This document shows positions 28,084-44,536 of a DNA stretch of 64,000 nt, one piece after another. Below the pieces are notes generated by a model. It saw only the letters and a program-made list of their open reading frames with translations, was not told where the DNA came from and did no database searches. This stretch comes from Plantactinospora sp. KBS50. Its GTDB lineage: Bacteria; Actinomycetota; Actinomycetes; Mycobacteriales; Micromonosporaceae. Within the stretch, counting starts at the first letter, position 1. Every line of letters begins with the position of its first letter. Position numbers and translations under genes: made by a program. The stretch lies in assembly GCF_002285795.1 (NCBI RefSeq), contig NZ_CP022961.1, positions 3,972,001 through 4,036,000 of the forward strand, written 5' to 3'.

Positions 28084-29262
28084 ATGGATATGAGGAGCAT
28101 CGCCCGCTCGCGACCCGGGCGGCTGATCGCGGCACTCACGCTGGCCGTCACCGTCGTGACCCCGGTGACGGTGACCAGGGCCTCGGCCGCGACCACACTC
28201 ACCGTGGCGCAGGCGCTGGCGGCCCAGGACGGCCGCACCGCCACCGTCACCGGGTACGTGATCGGCCAGCCGACCGCCACGAACACGGTGCTCACGTCCA
28301 ACTTCACCGCCGACACGGCGATCGCCATCGCCGACGCGGCCGCCGAGACCAGCACCGGCCGGATGCTCTACGTGCAGGTGACCGCCGCCTGGCGGAGCAG
28401 CTTCGGGCTGCTGACCAACCCGTCCCTGCGCGGGCGGGCGGTCACCGCCACGGGCACCCTCACCGCCTACTTCAGCCACGGCGGGTTGAAGAGCCCGACC
28501 GCCCTCAGCCTCGGCGGCGGCGGTACCCCGACGCCCACTCCCACCCCCAGCGGCACGGCGGGCAGCGGGCCGTACGACGCGACGTACTACAAGAACGCCG
28601 TCGGCAGGACCGGCCCGGCGCTGCGCTCCTCGCTGCACACCATCATCAAGGTGCAGACCACGCTCAGCTACGACGGGGTGTGGGACGCGCTGAGGGACAC
28701 CGACCAGGACCCGGCCAACTCCGCGAACGTGATCCTGCTCTACACCGGACGCTCGCAGAGCAAGACGAGCAACGGCGGCGGGGCCGACGACTGGAACCGC
28801 GAGCACGTCTGGGCCAAGTCGCACGGCGACTTCGGCACCGCCACCGGTCCCGGCACCGACGTGCACCACCTGCGCCCGACGGACGTCTCGGTCAACTCCC
28901 AGCGCGGCAACAAGGACTTCGACTCCGGCGGCAGCGCCGTGGCCGAGGCGCCCGGCTGCTACACCGACGCCGACTCGTTCGAGCCGCGGGACGCGGTGAA
29001 GGGCGACGTGGCCCGCATGATCTTCTACATGGCGATCCGCTACGAGGGCGACGACGGCTGGCCGGACCTGGAGCCCAACGACGCGGTGAGCAACGGCAGC
29101 GCGCCCCGGATCGGCCGGCTCAGCAAGCTGCTGGCCTGGAACGACCTCGACCCGCCGGACGCCTTCGAGCAGCGCCGCAACCAGCGGATCTACGAGCGTT
29201 GGCAGGGCAACCGCAACCCGTTCGTCGACCACCCGGAGTGGGCGCGGTCGATCTGGAGCTGA
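28084..29262 (+). CDS. Secreted endonuclease I family nuclease
   Basis: 392 residues from ATG 28084. A signal peptide (GRLIAALTLAVTVVTPVTVT) is followed by an OB-like domain of about 120 residues (TLTVAQALAAQDGRTATVTG). A TPTPTPTPS linker comes next, then the nuclease domain with WNREHVWAKSHGDFG, DVHHLRPTDVSVNSQRGNKD and DVARMIFYMAIRYEGD. These match the EndA/Vvn-type endonuclease I family, which degrades DNA and RNA outside the cell using a beta-beta-alpha-metal His. Divergent from the protease; the gap has GGCGGG...CCCGCC (28023-28040). The next secreted gene starts 14 bases downstream. Confidence 0.9.
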   Translation: MDMRSIARSRPGRLIAALTLAVTVVTPVTVTRASAATTLTVAQALAAQDGRTATVTGYVIGQPTATNTVLTSNFTADTAIAIADAAAETSTGRMLYVQVTAAWRSSFGLLTNPSLRGRAVTATGTLTAYFSHGGLKSPTALSLGGGGTPTPTPTPSGTAGSGPYDATYYKNAVGRTGPALRSSLHTIIKVQTTLSYDGVWDALRDTDQDPANSANVILLYTGRSQSKTSNGGGADDWNREHVWAKSHGDFGTATGPGTDVHHLRPTDVSVNSQRGNKDFDSGGSAVAEAPGCYTDADSFEPRDAVKGDVARMIFYMAIRYEGDDGWPDLEPNDAVSNGSAPRIGRLSKLLAWNDLDPPDAFEQRRNQRIYERWQGNRNPFVDHPEWARSIWS

Positions 29263-29276
29263 CGAAGGGGCAGGGC

Positions 29277-30334
29277 ATGCGGAACGCGAGCAGCAGGCTG
29301 GCGCGGCGGCTGGCCGCGGCGGGCGCGGCGATCGTGCTGGCCGGCGCCACGCTTGTCGCACCGGGCACCGCGCAGGCCGCGGTCAGCCACGCCGACCTCG
29401 CCCTGCGCTGGGCGCCCATCCACTACCAGGACGTCGACGTGACCGGCGCGCACGCGCTCGCCGGCCGGTCGGACTACCTGACCCGGGTCGACTACGACGG
29501 GAACCTCGTCGGCCGCGACAACTGGGACCACGCGGGCCAGGCCGGCGTCTCCTTCGCGGCGCACGTGTACTACTCGGTCGTCGAGACCAGCACCCACTGG
29601 TACCTCACGTACCTGTTCTTCCATCCCCGGGACTGGGTCGACCACCCGTTCTTCGAGACCGAGCACGAGAACGACGCCGAGGGGCGCTGTTCGCCGTCGA
29701 ACGGGACGGATCAACGTACGGGGTGCTGCGCGCGGCGGTCACCGTCGCGCACACCGACTTCTACTCCTACACGCCGACCGGCAGCACCTGGACCACCGGC
29801 CGGGAGACCGTGGACGGGACGTTGCAGTTCCAGTCCTCCCCGCACGACGCCTTCACCCACCCGGTCACCGCGCAGGAGGCCAAGGGGCACGGCCTGAAGG
29901 CGTACCCGCAATACAGGATCATCGGCGACGGCCTGGTCTACTACCCGTCCACCGTGGCCGAGACGCCGGAGCACGCCGACGACCGCGACGTGCGGTACCG
30001 GCTGATCGACATCTTCGCCCCGGACGGCCTCTGGGCGCAGCGCGCCAACGCCGACCTGTTCGCCAGCCTCGGCACCTTCGCCGGGGACACCTCCGGCGAC
30101 TGCGGCGTCGGCACCTGGAGCTGCTCGACCAACTCGGCAAACGCGCCCTGGGGCTGGGACGACCGCGACGACCTGCCCGGCCGCGGGGAGCTGGCCACCG
30201 ATCCGGCGAAGCTGTCCGCCGAGTACTTCACCATCCCGGGCGCGCTGTCGCGCACCTACACCGACAACCCGTACTCGGTCGCCGCCGCGGAGCTGGCCGA
30301 GGCGGCCCGGACCGCACCGCCGAACGTGGACTGA
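29277..30334 (+). CDS. Secreted protein of unknown function, apparent frameshift
   Basis: Restored length 352 residues from ATG 29277. A signal peptide (RLAAAGAAIVLAGATLVAPG, cleaved near AQA) precedes a domain starting ALRWAPIHYQDVDVTGAHAL. It has WYLTYLFFHPRDW and FFETEHENDAEG, then, in the next frame, ALFAVERDGSTYGVLRAAVT and HADDRDVRYRLIDIFAPDG. The break is at GGGG (29681-29684); one added base joins the two halves exactly. His/Asp/Glu-rich patches (HYQDVD, HENDAEG) suggest a metal site, and an NPP1/VPS62-like fold is possible, but I do not recognise the family. Likely co-transcribed with the nuclease. Confidence 0.7.
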
Positions 30335-30354
30335 GACCGCCGCGATCGGCGGGG

Positions 30355-31362
30355 TCACCGTCCGGTTCGGACCCGGCGGTCGCCGCCGTCGCCGGTGCCG
30401 GCGGCCGGGTCGGTCCCCGCGCCGGCGGTGTCGGTCCCGGCGGCGCCCGTCCCGGCGGCGGTGCCGGCGAGTTCGTGGGCGCGCCGGCTCAGCCGCTCGA
30501 CCCGCTCCCCCAGCCGGCGCAGCGCGGCCGGATCGGCGGGGTCCAGCTCGGTCACCCGGTCCAGCAGCGCGGTGTAGTCCCCGGCCAGCCGCTGGAACGC
30601 CCGCCTGCCCTTGGCCCCGTCCCGCCACAAATGGCTCCGGTCCAGGTCGATGATCTGTTGGGCGAGGACGGCCGTGGCGGCACCGAGCGTGGCCCGCTCG
30701 TCGGCGTACGCGGCGCGCCGGACCCGCCGCTGGTCGGTCAGCCGGGCGGCACGCCGCCCGCCGAGCCACAGCAGCACCGCCCCGGTCACCACCCCGGCGA
30801 CCGCACCCGCGGCCAGCAGGTAGCGGGGCAGCGACGGGCTGACGGTACGCGCACCGTCCGGCACGGTCCCCGCCCGGACCAGCAGGTCGTAGTTGAGCAC
30901 GACGACCTTCAGCGCCTCCAGCGGCCGGTCGACGAAGTTGTCCGCGCCGCGGGCGATCGTGCTCTCCGCCACCACGGCCCGGCCGAAGTTCTTGGCGCCG
31001 CCGCCGGCGAACTTCGCGCAGCCGTAGGTGTCCCAGTCGTCCTCCGCCCGGCTCATCGCCAGCACCAGGGTGCCGCTGGCGGCCCGGTCGACCCGGTGGC
31101 AGGCGTCGCGCAGGTCGGCGTCGGGGGCCATCATCAGCACCACCAGCCGGCGGTTGCCGATCACCCGCTGCGCGGCGGGCACGTCCAGGTCCACCCCGGG
31201 CGCCGCGTACACCGACGAGGAGCGCACCTGCCGGGCGACCGGGCCGTCCAGGACGCCCGCGGACCAGAGCGCCCAGCCGGCCAGCGCCAGGCAGGCCAGC
31301 ACGGCCCGGCCGAAGGGGGTGCCGACGAGGCGGCCGAGCATTCGTCGCGGCGCACCGGTCAC
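30355..31362 (-). CDS. Membrane protein of unknown function (third gene of operon)
   Basis: 335 residues from GTG 31362, which overlaps the upstream stop by four bases. One helix near the N-terminus (GRAVLACLALAGWALWSAGV) and another at about 180 (YLLAAGAVAGVVTGAVLLWL) bracket an extracytoplasmic domain with RRLVVLMMAPDADLRDACHR and EDDWDTYGCAKFAGGG. A cytoplasmic helical region follows (AQQIIDLDRSHLWRDGAKG) and a Gly/Thr/Ala-rich tail. The two Cys may pair. No family recognised; the outside domain loosely recalls TPM-type domains. Confidence 0.7.
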   Translation of the reverse strand: MTGAPRRMLGRLVGTPFGRAVLACLALAGWALWSAGVLDGPVARQVRSSSVYAAPGVDLDVPAAQRVIGNRRLVVLMMAPDADLRDACHRVDRAASGTLVLAMSRAEDDWDTYGCAKFAGGGAKNFGRAVVAESTIARGADNFVDRPLEALKVVVLNYDLLVRAGTVPDGARTVSPSLPRYLLAAGAVAGVVTGAVLLWLGGRRAARLTDQRRVRRAAYADERATLGAATAVLAQQIIDLDRSHLWRDGAKGRRAFQRLAGDYTALLDRVTELDPADPAALRRLGERVERLSRRAHELAGTAAGTGAAGTDTAGAGTDPAAGTGDGGDRRVRTGR

Positions 31363-32762
31363 GCCAGCCTCCCCCGCAGGTAGACGTCGGGTCGGTAGCC
31401 GGGCATCCGCACCAGTTCGGCCACCTCGTCCAGTTCGCCCGTGGCGTCCGCCAGCAGCCCGCGGACGTGCAGCGGAGGCAGGCCGGCGTCCAGCGCCTCG
31501 CGGGCCGCCCGGAGCCGGCCGATGGCGCGCACCAGCGCCGGATTGCCGCGGGCGTCGGTGAGCAGGGACAGCTCCACGGCCAGCGCCGAGAGCCCGGCGA
31601 GCCGGGCCGGCAAGCCACGGCCGCCCGGAAGGCCGAAGCGGCCCGCGCCGCGCACGGTGCGGATCGACAGCGCCACGAACCCGGCCACACAGGCCGCGAA
31701 GATCCACGGCAGCGCCGGCAGCGCCACCCGCAGCGGGTCGAACGGCCGGTACGGCAGCGGCCGGTCGAACAGCCCCGTGTACCGCACCTCGGTGACCCGG
31801 CCCAGGTAGGCGCCGAGCACGTTCTCCTGCGGGTACGCGTACCGGCGCAGCCGGGAACCGAACTGCGCGTAGAAGCTCGACCCGGCCACCTCGGCGAAGT
31901 CCGCGGCGCCCGGCCCGTGGTACTCGACCCAGCCGCCGTACATGATCACCAGCGGCTGGTCCGGTGCCACGCGGTTCAGTGCCGGCCCGTACGCCGAAAG
32001 CGGTGTGCCGTACGGCTGGGCGGGCAGCACGACGTACCAGGCGGGGGTGCGGAACGCGGTGCCGGCGGCCTTCTCCGGCAGCTGGCTCAGCGTCGCGCCG
32101 GGGGCCACGTACCGCCCGTCGGCGCGCAGCGCGGCGAGCACCGGGGCCAGTTCGGCGCCGGTCGGCTCCCGCCAGCGCAGGTCGTCGCGGTCCGCGGGCA
32201 TCGGTTCGTCGTGCTGGGCTGCGATGAGGGTGAGGATCTGGCTGGTCACGTCGCCGGTGGCGAACTCGGCCCGCCAGCCCGGCAGGTCGTCGGGGCTGGC
32301 GATGTACATGCCGCCACTGGTCTCGGTGCCGATGATCCGGATGGCGGCGTTCTCCACCGCCTTCACCCGCTTGCGCTCCGCCTCGTCCAGCCCCGGCGGG
32401 GCGACCAGGATCCGGATGTCCCGCGTCCCGATGGCCGCCCGGACCCGCTGCTCGTCCCAGCGCGCCACGGCGCCGGGAAGCCGGACCACCGGGTCGGCGG
32501 CGACGAGCGAGGTCATCTCCTCGGTGCTCGGCACGTCGGCGTCGCCCAGCTCCCCCGCCGAGCCCTCGGTCAGGGTCGCCCGGGTCGGCGAGTTGCCGTA
32601 GCTGACCCGCACGCTCTGCCGCTGCGCCAGCAGGAAGACGACGAGCACCAGCACCGCCGCGCCGAGCAGCGCCCAGCGCAGCAGGCCGGCGGGAACCCGG
32701 CGGGCGTAGCCGGCCACGCCGGTCGCGAACTGTCGGCCGCCGGTCACGATCCGCTCCGCCAC
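31359..32762 (-). CDS. Membrane protein of unknown function (second gene of operon)
   Basis: 467 residues from GTG 32762, overlapping the small gene before it by 19 bases. The N-terminal helix is LLRWALLGAAVLVLVVFLLA. A roughly 290-residue outside domain includes RDIRILVAPPGLDEAERKRV and QPLVIMYGGWVEYHGPG. A second helix (LPWIFAACVAGFVALSI) leads to a cytoplasmic helical part (ARLAGLSALAVELSLLTDAR). The helix-domain-helix-cytoplasmic-helices plan is the same as in the next protein, so the two may be partners or diverged paralogues. Function unknown. Confidence 0.7.
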   Translation of the reverse strand: MAERIVTGGRQFATGVAGYARRVPAGLLRWALLGAAVLVLVVFLLAQRQSVRVSYGNSPTRATLTEGSAGELGDADVPSTEEMTSLVAADPVVRLPGAVARWDEQRVRAAIGTRDIRILVAPPGLDEAERKRVKAVENAAIRIIGTETSGGMYIASPDDLPGWRAEFATGDVTSQILTLIAAQHDEPMPADRDDLRWREPTGAELAPVLAALRADGRYVAPGATLSQLPEKAAGTAFRTPAWYVVLPAQPYGTPLSAYGPALNRVAPDQPLVIMYGGWVEYHGPGAADFAEVAGSSFYAQFGSRLRRYAYPQENVLGAYLGRVTEVRYTGLFDRPLPYRPFDPLRVALPALPWIFAACVAGFVALSIRTVRGAGRFGLPGGRGLPARLAGLSALAVELSLLTDARGNPALVRAIGRLRAAREALDAGLPPLHVRGLLADATGELDEVAELVRMPGYRPDVYLRGRLA

Positions 32763-33049
32763 AGCTCGTCGGCGCGGCGGGCGTAGCCGGCCGCCGTCCG
32801 GGCCGCGTCCGCCCCGCCGCGGGCCGCCGCGAGCAGTTCGGCGCGGGCCAGCAGCCGGTCGGCCTCCGGCAGCGGTGCACCGGCGGCGTCCCGGCTGACC
32901 GTGGCGCTCTCGATCGCCGCCCGCGCACCGGACCAGGCGACCCGCCGGTCACCGTCGCGGACCCGCAGCCGGGGCAGCAGGACCGCGAGGAAACCGGCGG
33001 CGACCAGCAGTACGGCACCGACCAGCCAGGTCAGCGCGAAGAGGGTCAT
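32744..33049 (-). CDS. Small single-span membrane protein (first gene of operon)
   Basis: 101 residues from ATG 33049. One N-terminal membrane helix (LTWLVGAVLLVAAGFLAVLL) is followed by a charged, Ala/Arg-rich cytoplasmic helix (EADRLLARAELLAAARGGAD). It leads a three-gene set with the two larger membrane proteins; overlapping reading frames suggest a complex. No family recognised. Confidence 0.65.
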   Translation of the reverse strand: MTLFALTWLVGAVLLVAAGFLAVLLPRLRVRDGDRRVAWSGARAAIESATVSRDAAGAPLPEADRLLARAELLAAARGGADAARTAAGYARRADELWRSGS

Positions 33050-33087
33050 GCGGCACCGCCGTTCCAGGAGATCCGTGGGGCTCCTGT

Positions 33088-33900
33088 CTAGCGCAACGCC
33101 GCCACCCCGCCGCGAGCAGGGGTGGTGGTCAGCGACACGGTGCCCAGGGTGCCGAAGCTGGCCCGTACCGTGTCGCCCGGCAGCAGGTCCACGGCCGCGG
33201 CGAGGGATCCGGAGAGCACCAGTTGCCCGGCGCTGATCCCGGTGCCGAAGCCGGCCAGGATGCGGACCAGGCAGGCCACCGACTCGGCCGGGTGGCCCAG
33301 CACGGCGCGGCCGTCGCCGGCGACCCGGTGCCGGCCGGTGTGCAGCCGCATCGTTTCGGCCGCGAGGTCCGTCGCGCCCGGCGGGACGCCGGCACCGACC
33401 ACGGCCAGCGCCGACGAGGCGTTGTCGGCGACGGTGTCCACCAGTCCGATGCGCCAGTCCTGGATCCGGCTGTCCAGCACCTCCAGCGCCGGCAGGACCT
33501 GCGCGGTGGCGTCCAGCACGTCGCCGGCGGTGACCCGCGGCCCGGCGAGATCCTCGGCGAACCGGAACGCGATCTCGCCCTCGACCTTCGGCGAGATGAA
33601 CCGGTCCAGGTCCAGTTCCACGCCGTCGTCGTGCACCATCCGGTCGGTCAGGTAGCCGAAGTCCGGGTGGTCGATGCCGAACATCGACTGGATGGCCTCG
33701 CTGGTCGCACCGATCTTGAGTCCGGTCAGGACGGCGCCGGCGGCCAGGTCCAGCCCGCGCAGTTCGGTCTGGATGGCGTACGCGTCCGCGAGGTCGAGGT
33801 CCGGGTGCCGCTTGGACACCGGGGGCACCGGCCGGCGGGTCCGGCCCGCCCGCCAGAGTTCGCGCGCCAGCTCCCGGTGCAGCGCCGCCGGGGCGGTCAT
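33088..33900 (-). CDS. mhpD: 2-keto-4-pentenoate hydratase family protein
   Basis: 270 residues from ATG 33900, overlapping the methyltransferase stop by four bases. Family features: AYAIQTELRGLDLAAGAVLT, GLKIGATSEAIQSMFGIDHP, and SPKVEGEIAFRFAEDLAG with the ExE metal ligands, then PALEVLDSRIQDWRIGLVDT. The enzyme adds water to 2-oxopent-4-enoate to give 4-hydroxy-2-oxovalerate, or runs in reverse. In degradation operons it sits with ring-cleavage enzymes. None is here, and it follows an NRPS, so a biosynthetic role is plausible. Confidence 0.9.
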   Translation of the reverse strand: MTAPAALHRELARELWRAGRTRRPVPPVSKRHPDLDLADAYAIQTELRGLDLAAGAVLTGLKIGATSEAIQSMFGIDHPDFGYLTDRMVHDDGVELDLDRFISPKVEGEIAFRFAEDLAGPRVTAGDVLDATAQVLPALEVLDSRIQDWRIGLVDTVADNASSALAVVGAGVPPGATDLAAETMRLHTGRHRVAGDGRAVLGHPAESVACLVRILAGFGTGISAGQLVLSGSLAAAVDLLPGDTVRASFGTLGTVSLTTTPARGGVAALR

Positions 33901-34880
33901 CGGGTGGCCACGAAGAGCCGGCCGCCGGGCACGCGCAGCGGCACGCACTCGGTCTTCGCGAAGCCGGCGTCGGCGAACGTGTCCAGCCAGTCCCGCTCGG
34001 TCGGCAGGTGCACGTCCATGAAGGTGGCGTGCAGGTAGCTGAAGAGCGCGCTGAACCTCCGCTCGGGTCCCGGCGCGTAGGAGACCGCGTCGGCCACCGC
34101 CAGGAAGCCGCCCGGTGCCAGCGCGGCGCGGCAGGTGCCCAGCACGGACCGGGCCACCGCCGGATCGGCCAGCACGTCGTGCAGGACGAAGCAGGCCAGG
34201 ACGGCGTCGGCGCCCTGGACCGGTCCGGGGTCCTGCACGAGAGACTCGACCGGACGCTCGACCACCCGCAGCCGGTCCTGCACTCCGGCGGCGACGGCCG
34301 CCTCCCGGGCCGCCTCGCAGGCACGCCCGCTGATGTCCAGCGCCACCCCGGTGCGGGCCGGGTCCTGCCGCAGCAGCCGGATGAGCAGCCCGCCGGCGCC
34401 GGCGCCGAGGTCGGTCACCCGGCGTGCCCCGGACGAGACGACCCGGTCGACGATCGCCGGATAGAACGCCTGCTCGCCGATCCACCGGGAACTGAGCGCG
34501 ACCCGCCGCCCGTCCCGCCGGTGCACCCGGCCGGCCGCTTCCGGGTCGGTCAGGAACTCCCGCGCGTGGCCCAGGAACGGTCCGTTGGCGGTCATCGACC
34601 AGGAGACGTAGCCGGCCGCGTACCGCTGGTCCGGGTAGTCCTCGGCCGGCTGGAACCGGTTCGGGATCTCGGTGCCCACCACCAGGCCGGCGGCCAGCAG
34701 CGCCGCCAGGTAGTCGGTGACGTTCTCCAGCGGAAGATCGGTCAGCTTCGCCAGGTCCGCGGCGCTGAAGGTGGCGCCCGAGTCCAGCAGTTGATCCGCG
34801 CCGATCTCGGCGCCGATCTGCAGCAGCGCGGCCGTCGCGGCCAGGTCCGCCGCGACGGCGAGCGAGCCCTTGTGTTCCAT
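33897..34880 (-). CDS. SAM-dependent methyltransferase (winged-helix N-domain, class I)
   Basis: 327 residues from ATG 34880. The N-terminal winged-helix dimerisation part (FSAADLAKLTDLPLENVTDY) is followed by the SAM site: RRVTDLGAGAGGLLIRLL (motif I), GVALDISGRACEAAREAA, ADAVLACFVLHDVLADP and APGGFLAVADAVSYAPG. The plan resembles O-methyltransferase family 2 and the 2-oxo-acid C-methyltransferases used in peptide biosynthesis (MppJ, SgvM and MrsA). Its place between the aldolase and the hydratase suggests a C5 2-oxo acid as substrate (inference). I cannot decide between O- and C-methylation. Confidence 0.82.
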   Translation of the reverse strand: MEHKGSLAVAADLAATAALLQIGAEIGADQLLDSGATFSAADLAKLTDLPLENVTDYLAALLAAGLVVGTEIPNRFQPAEDYPDQRYAAGYVSWSMTANGPFLGHAREFLTDPEAAGRVHRRDGRRVALSSRWIGEQAFYPAIVDRVVSSGARRVTDLGAGAGGLLIRLLRQDPARTGVALDISGRACEAAREAAVAAGVQDRLRVVERPVESLVQDPGPVQGADAVLACFVLHDVLADPAVARSVLGTCRAALAPGGFLAVADAVSYAPGPERRFSALFSYLHATFMDVHLPTERDWLDTFADAGFAKTECVPLRVPGGRLFVATR

Positions 34881-34922
34881 TGTTCCTCCCGTACCGCTTG
34901 ATGCGATCTGTGCCGATGGTGG

Positions 34923-35954
34923 TCAGTTCGGGCCGGGCATGTCCCGGTCGGCGGCCAGCGCCATGGCGACCTCGATGATGGTGTCCTCCTGACCGGCGAC
35001 CACCCGCCGCCGGCCCAGTTCCAGCAGGATCCGGCGGGGGTCGACCCCGAAGCGGGTGCTCGCCCGCCGCACCGGCGCGGCGAATCCGGAGAACACCCCG
35101 GCGATGCCGCTGGCGATGGTGACGCTGTCGTTGGTGGGCACGTGCTTGATGAAGCGCTCCTGCGCCACCTCGGCCGCGTCCAGCGCGCCGAAGAGCTGGA
35201 TGCCGGTGGCGACCTGCTCCACGTGCAGGTTGGCCGCCACGAGTTCGATCGGGGCGTTGCCCGCCCCGGCGCCGAAGCCGCGGGCCGTGACGTCGACGAT
35301 GGTCGCCCCGGCCCGGACCGCGGTCATGCTGTTGACCACCGACATGCCGAGGTTGTTGTGCGCGTGGAAGCCGACCTCGATGTCGAGGCACTCGACCAGT
35401 TCGCCGACCTTCTCCCGGACCTGCTCGGGGGTGTACGCCCCGGCGGAGTCCATCAGGATCACCGCCTCGGCGCCGTAGCCCTGCATGAGCCGGGCCTGCG
35501 CCACGAGCTGCGCCGCGGTGGCCATGTGGCTCATCAGCAGCATCCCCTTGACCGCGACGCCCATCGCCCGCAGCATCGTGATCTGCTGCCGGGTGACGTC
35601 CGCCTCGGTGCAGTGGGCGCCGACCCGCACCTCGTCCACGCCGCAGTCCAGCGCCGGCCTGAGGTCGCGTTCGACGCTGGCGAAGCCGGGGATGGACAGC
35701 GCACCGAGCCGGGCGGTGCGCAGCTCGGCCTTGGCGGTGCGCAGCATCTCGGCGTCGCTGATGGCCGCCATGCCGACCTGGATGGACGAGGCGCCCAGGC
35801 CGTTGCCGTGGCCGACCTCGACGACGTCCACGCCGGCCGCCTCCGCCGCCCGGGCGTACGCGCTGATGTCCGCGCGGCCGAGCTGGTGGGCGACCGCGTG
35901 GTTGCCGTCGCGCAGCGTGGTGTCGCAGACGCTGAGTTTCGGTCCGCCGCTCAT
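34923..35954 (-). CDS. mhpE: 4-hydroxy-2-oxovalerate aldolase
   Basis: 343 residues from ATG 35954, which overlaps the stop of the dehydrogenase gene (ATGA). HMGL-like TIM barrel: SVCDTTLRDGNHAVAHQLGR (catalytic and metal Asp), VVEVGHGNGLGASSIQ, GFHAHNNLGMSVVNS (metal His pair) and DVTARGFGAGAGNAPIELVA. The C-terminal communication domain that docks with acetaldehyde dehydrogenase is present. It cleaves 4-hydroxy-2-oxovalerate to pyruvate and acetaldehyde, reversibly, and channels acetaldehyde to its partner. Confidence 0.95.
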   Translation of the reverse strand: MSGGPKLSVCDTTLRDGNHAVAHQLGRADISAYARAAEAAGVDVVEVGHGNGLGASSIQVGMAAISDAEMLRTAKAELRTARLGALSIPGFASVERDLRPALDCGVDEVRVGAHCTEADVTRQQITMLRAMGVAVKGMLLMSHMATAAQLVAQARLMQGYGAEAVILMDSAGAYTPEQVREKVGELVECLDIEVGFHAHNNLGMSVVNSMTAVRAGATIVDVTARGFGAGAGNAPIELVAANLHVEQVATGIQLFGALDAAEVAQERFIKHVPTNDSVTIASGIAGVFSGFAAPVRRASTRFGVDPRRILLELGRRRVVAGQEDTIIEVAMALAADRDMPGPN

Positions 35955-36841
35955 GCCCGCCACCGTTCCGCCCGCGCCTCGGCCACCGCGAGGCCGGCGC
36001 AGGTGATGATGTCGAGGTTGCCGGCGTAGCGCGGGAACCAGTCGCCCCGGCCCTCGACCTCCACCATGATCGTTACCCGGTCCCCGGCCGCCACCGGCGG
36101 CACGACGACGCGGTAACCGGGGACGTACGACATGATCAGCTTCTCCATCATGGAAACGGACGCGCGCAGCGCGTCCAGGTCGATGCCCTCGGCCGCCGAG
36201 ACCGCGATGGAGTTGCGCATCACGATGCCCGGGTCGGCCGGGTTGATGACCAGCACGGTCTTGGTACGCCGCACCCCGCAGAACTCGGTGGTCGCCTGCT
36301 CGGTGGTGTGCACGTACTCGTCCAGGTTGGCCCGGGAGGCCGGGCCGACGCTGGCCGAGGCGCTCGCCGAGACGATCTCCAGGTAGTCGATGCCGGCCGC
36401 GGCCTCGGCCATGCAGTGCGCCATCGGTACCGCCGCCTGCCCGCCGCAGGTGACCATGCTCAGGTACTGCTCGTCGAGGCAGTCGTCCAGGTTGAGCGCC
36501 GGCACGCAGAACTTTCCCAGGTGTGCCGGGGTGAGGTCGACGAACGGCAGCCCGGTGGGTGCCACCAGCGACCAGTGGTGGGTGGCGTCGTTGGCCGAGG
36601 TGGCGTCGAAGACCAGGTCGATGTCCTCGACCCGGGCGGTGACCGCGTCGATGCCGTCCGTGCTGGTGGGCACGCCGTGGCTGTCGGCCAGCTCGATTCC
36701 GGGCGAGCCGGCGCGGCGGCCGGCGAACAGCGTGCAGGTCAGCAGGGGCGACGCCGCGACCTTCAACAGCAGGTCGGTGCCGATGTTCCCGGTGCCCACG
36801 ATGGCCACGCGAAGCGGTCTCGGGCTCGTCTGCGTACTCAT
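35951..36841 (-). CDS. mhpF: Acetaldehyde dehydrogenase (acetylating)
   Basis: 296 residues from ATG 36841. NAD-binding VAIVGTGNIGTDLLLKVA, then LVFDATSANDATHHWSLV, catalytic Cys in LSMVTCGGQAAVPMAHCM, and EIVSASASASVGPASRANLD. It interconverts acetaldehyde plus CoA with acetyl-CoA and forms a channelling complex with the aldolase encoded next. The gene starts 65 bases after the NRPS stop, in the same direction. In reverse it would supply acetaldehyde from acetyl-CoA for aldol addition to pyruvate. Confidence 0.95.
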   Translation of the reverse strand: MSTQTSPRPLRVAIVGTGNIGTDLLLKVAASPLLTCTLFAGRRAGSPGIELADSHGVPTSTDGIDAVTARVEDIDLVFDATSANDATHHWSLVAPTGLPFVDLTPAHLGKFCVPALNLDDCLDEQYLSMVTCGGQAAVPMAHCMAEAAAGIDYLEIVSASASASVGPASRANLDEYVHTTEQATTEFCGVRRTKTVLVINPADPGIVMRNSIAVSAAEGIDLDALRASVSMMEKLIMSYVPGYRVVVPPVAAGDRVTIMVEVEGRGDWFPRYAGNLDIITCAGLAVAEARAERWRA

Positions 36842-36906
36842 CCAGTCCTTCCTCTCACCGGCCGCGCCCGGCGGGCGCGGCCGGCATCCATGAACCGTGA
36901 CAACCG

Positions 36907-44122
<7,216 letters not shown>

Positions 44123-44536
44123 AGCGCATCCTCCTCGGCACCAGCCTCCCCATCGGCCGGCCCCGGCCGGGAGAGAACAATCCGCTGCGCCGGCGTGCCG
44201 CTGTGTCTGCGCTTCCTTCTCTGCGGCCACCCGGGCCGGGGGGCCGACACTCGGTCCATGACGCCGTACCGCGTCGCGGTCTCCGCCCGCACCGCTGCGG
44301 CTCCGCGTCAGGGACCCGCATCCTCACCCGATGTCCGGTGCCCGGCGCGGAAACCGCCGCCCGTCGCTCCACAGAGCGTGGCCGGCCGACCTCACCGTCG
44401 CCGTTCTCCACAGAGGACGGTTGATGGGCGGCACGCCGCCGCCCCGCACTCCACCGGGTGCGGGCGGCGGCCTGCCGGGGCCGGGCGTGACCGGCGGGTG
44501 CGGCGTGACCGGCGGGTGCGGCGGGTGCGGCCGCGC
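44123..44536. other. Intergenic region upstream of the NRPS gene
   Basis: Between the NRPS start and the end of arsC, both on the minus strand. I see no gene. It must hold the NRPS promoter and the ars operon end. Only a small direct repeat, CTCCACAGAG (near 44370 and 44406), stands out. Open frames here lack ribosome-binding sites and recognisable proteins. Confidence 0.5.

Noticed and set aside
44123-44536. Small genes between the NRPS gene and arsC
   Set aside because: Open frames are Arg/Pro/Gly-rich with no ribosome-binding site or recognisable motif.
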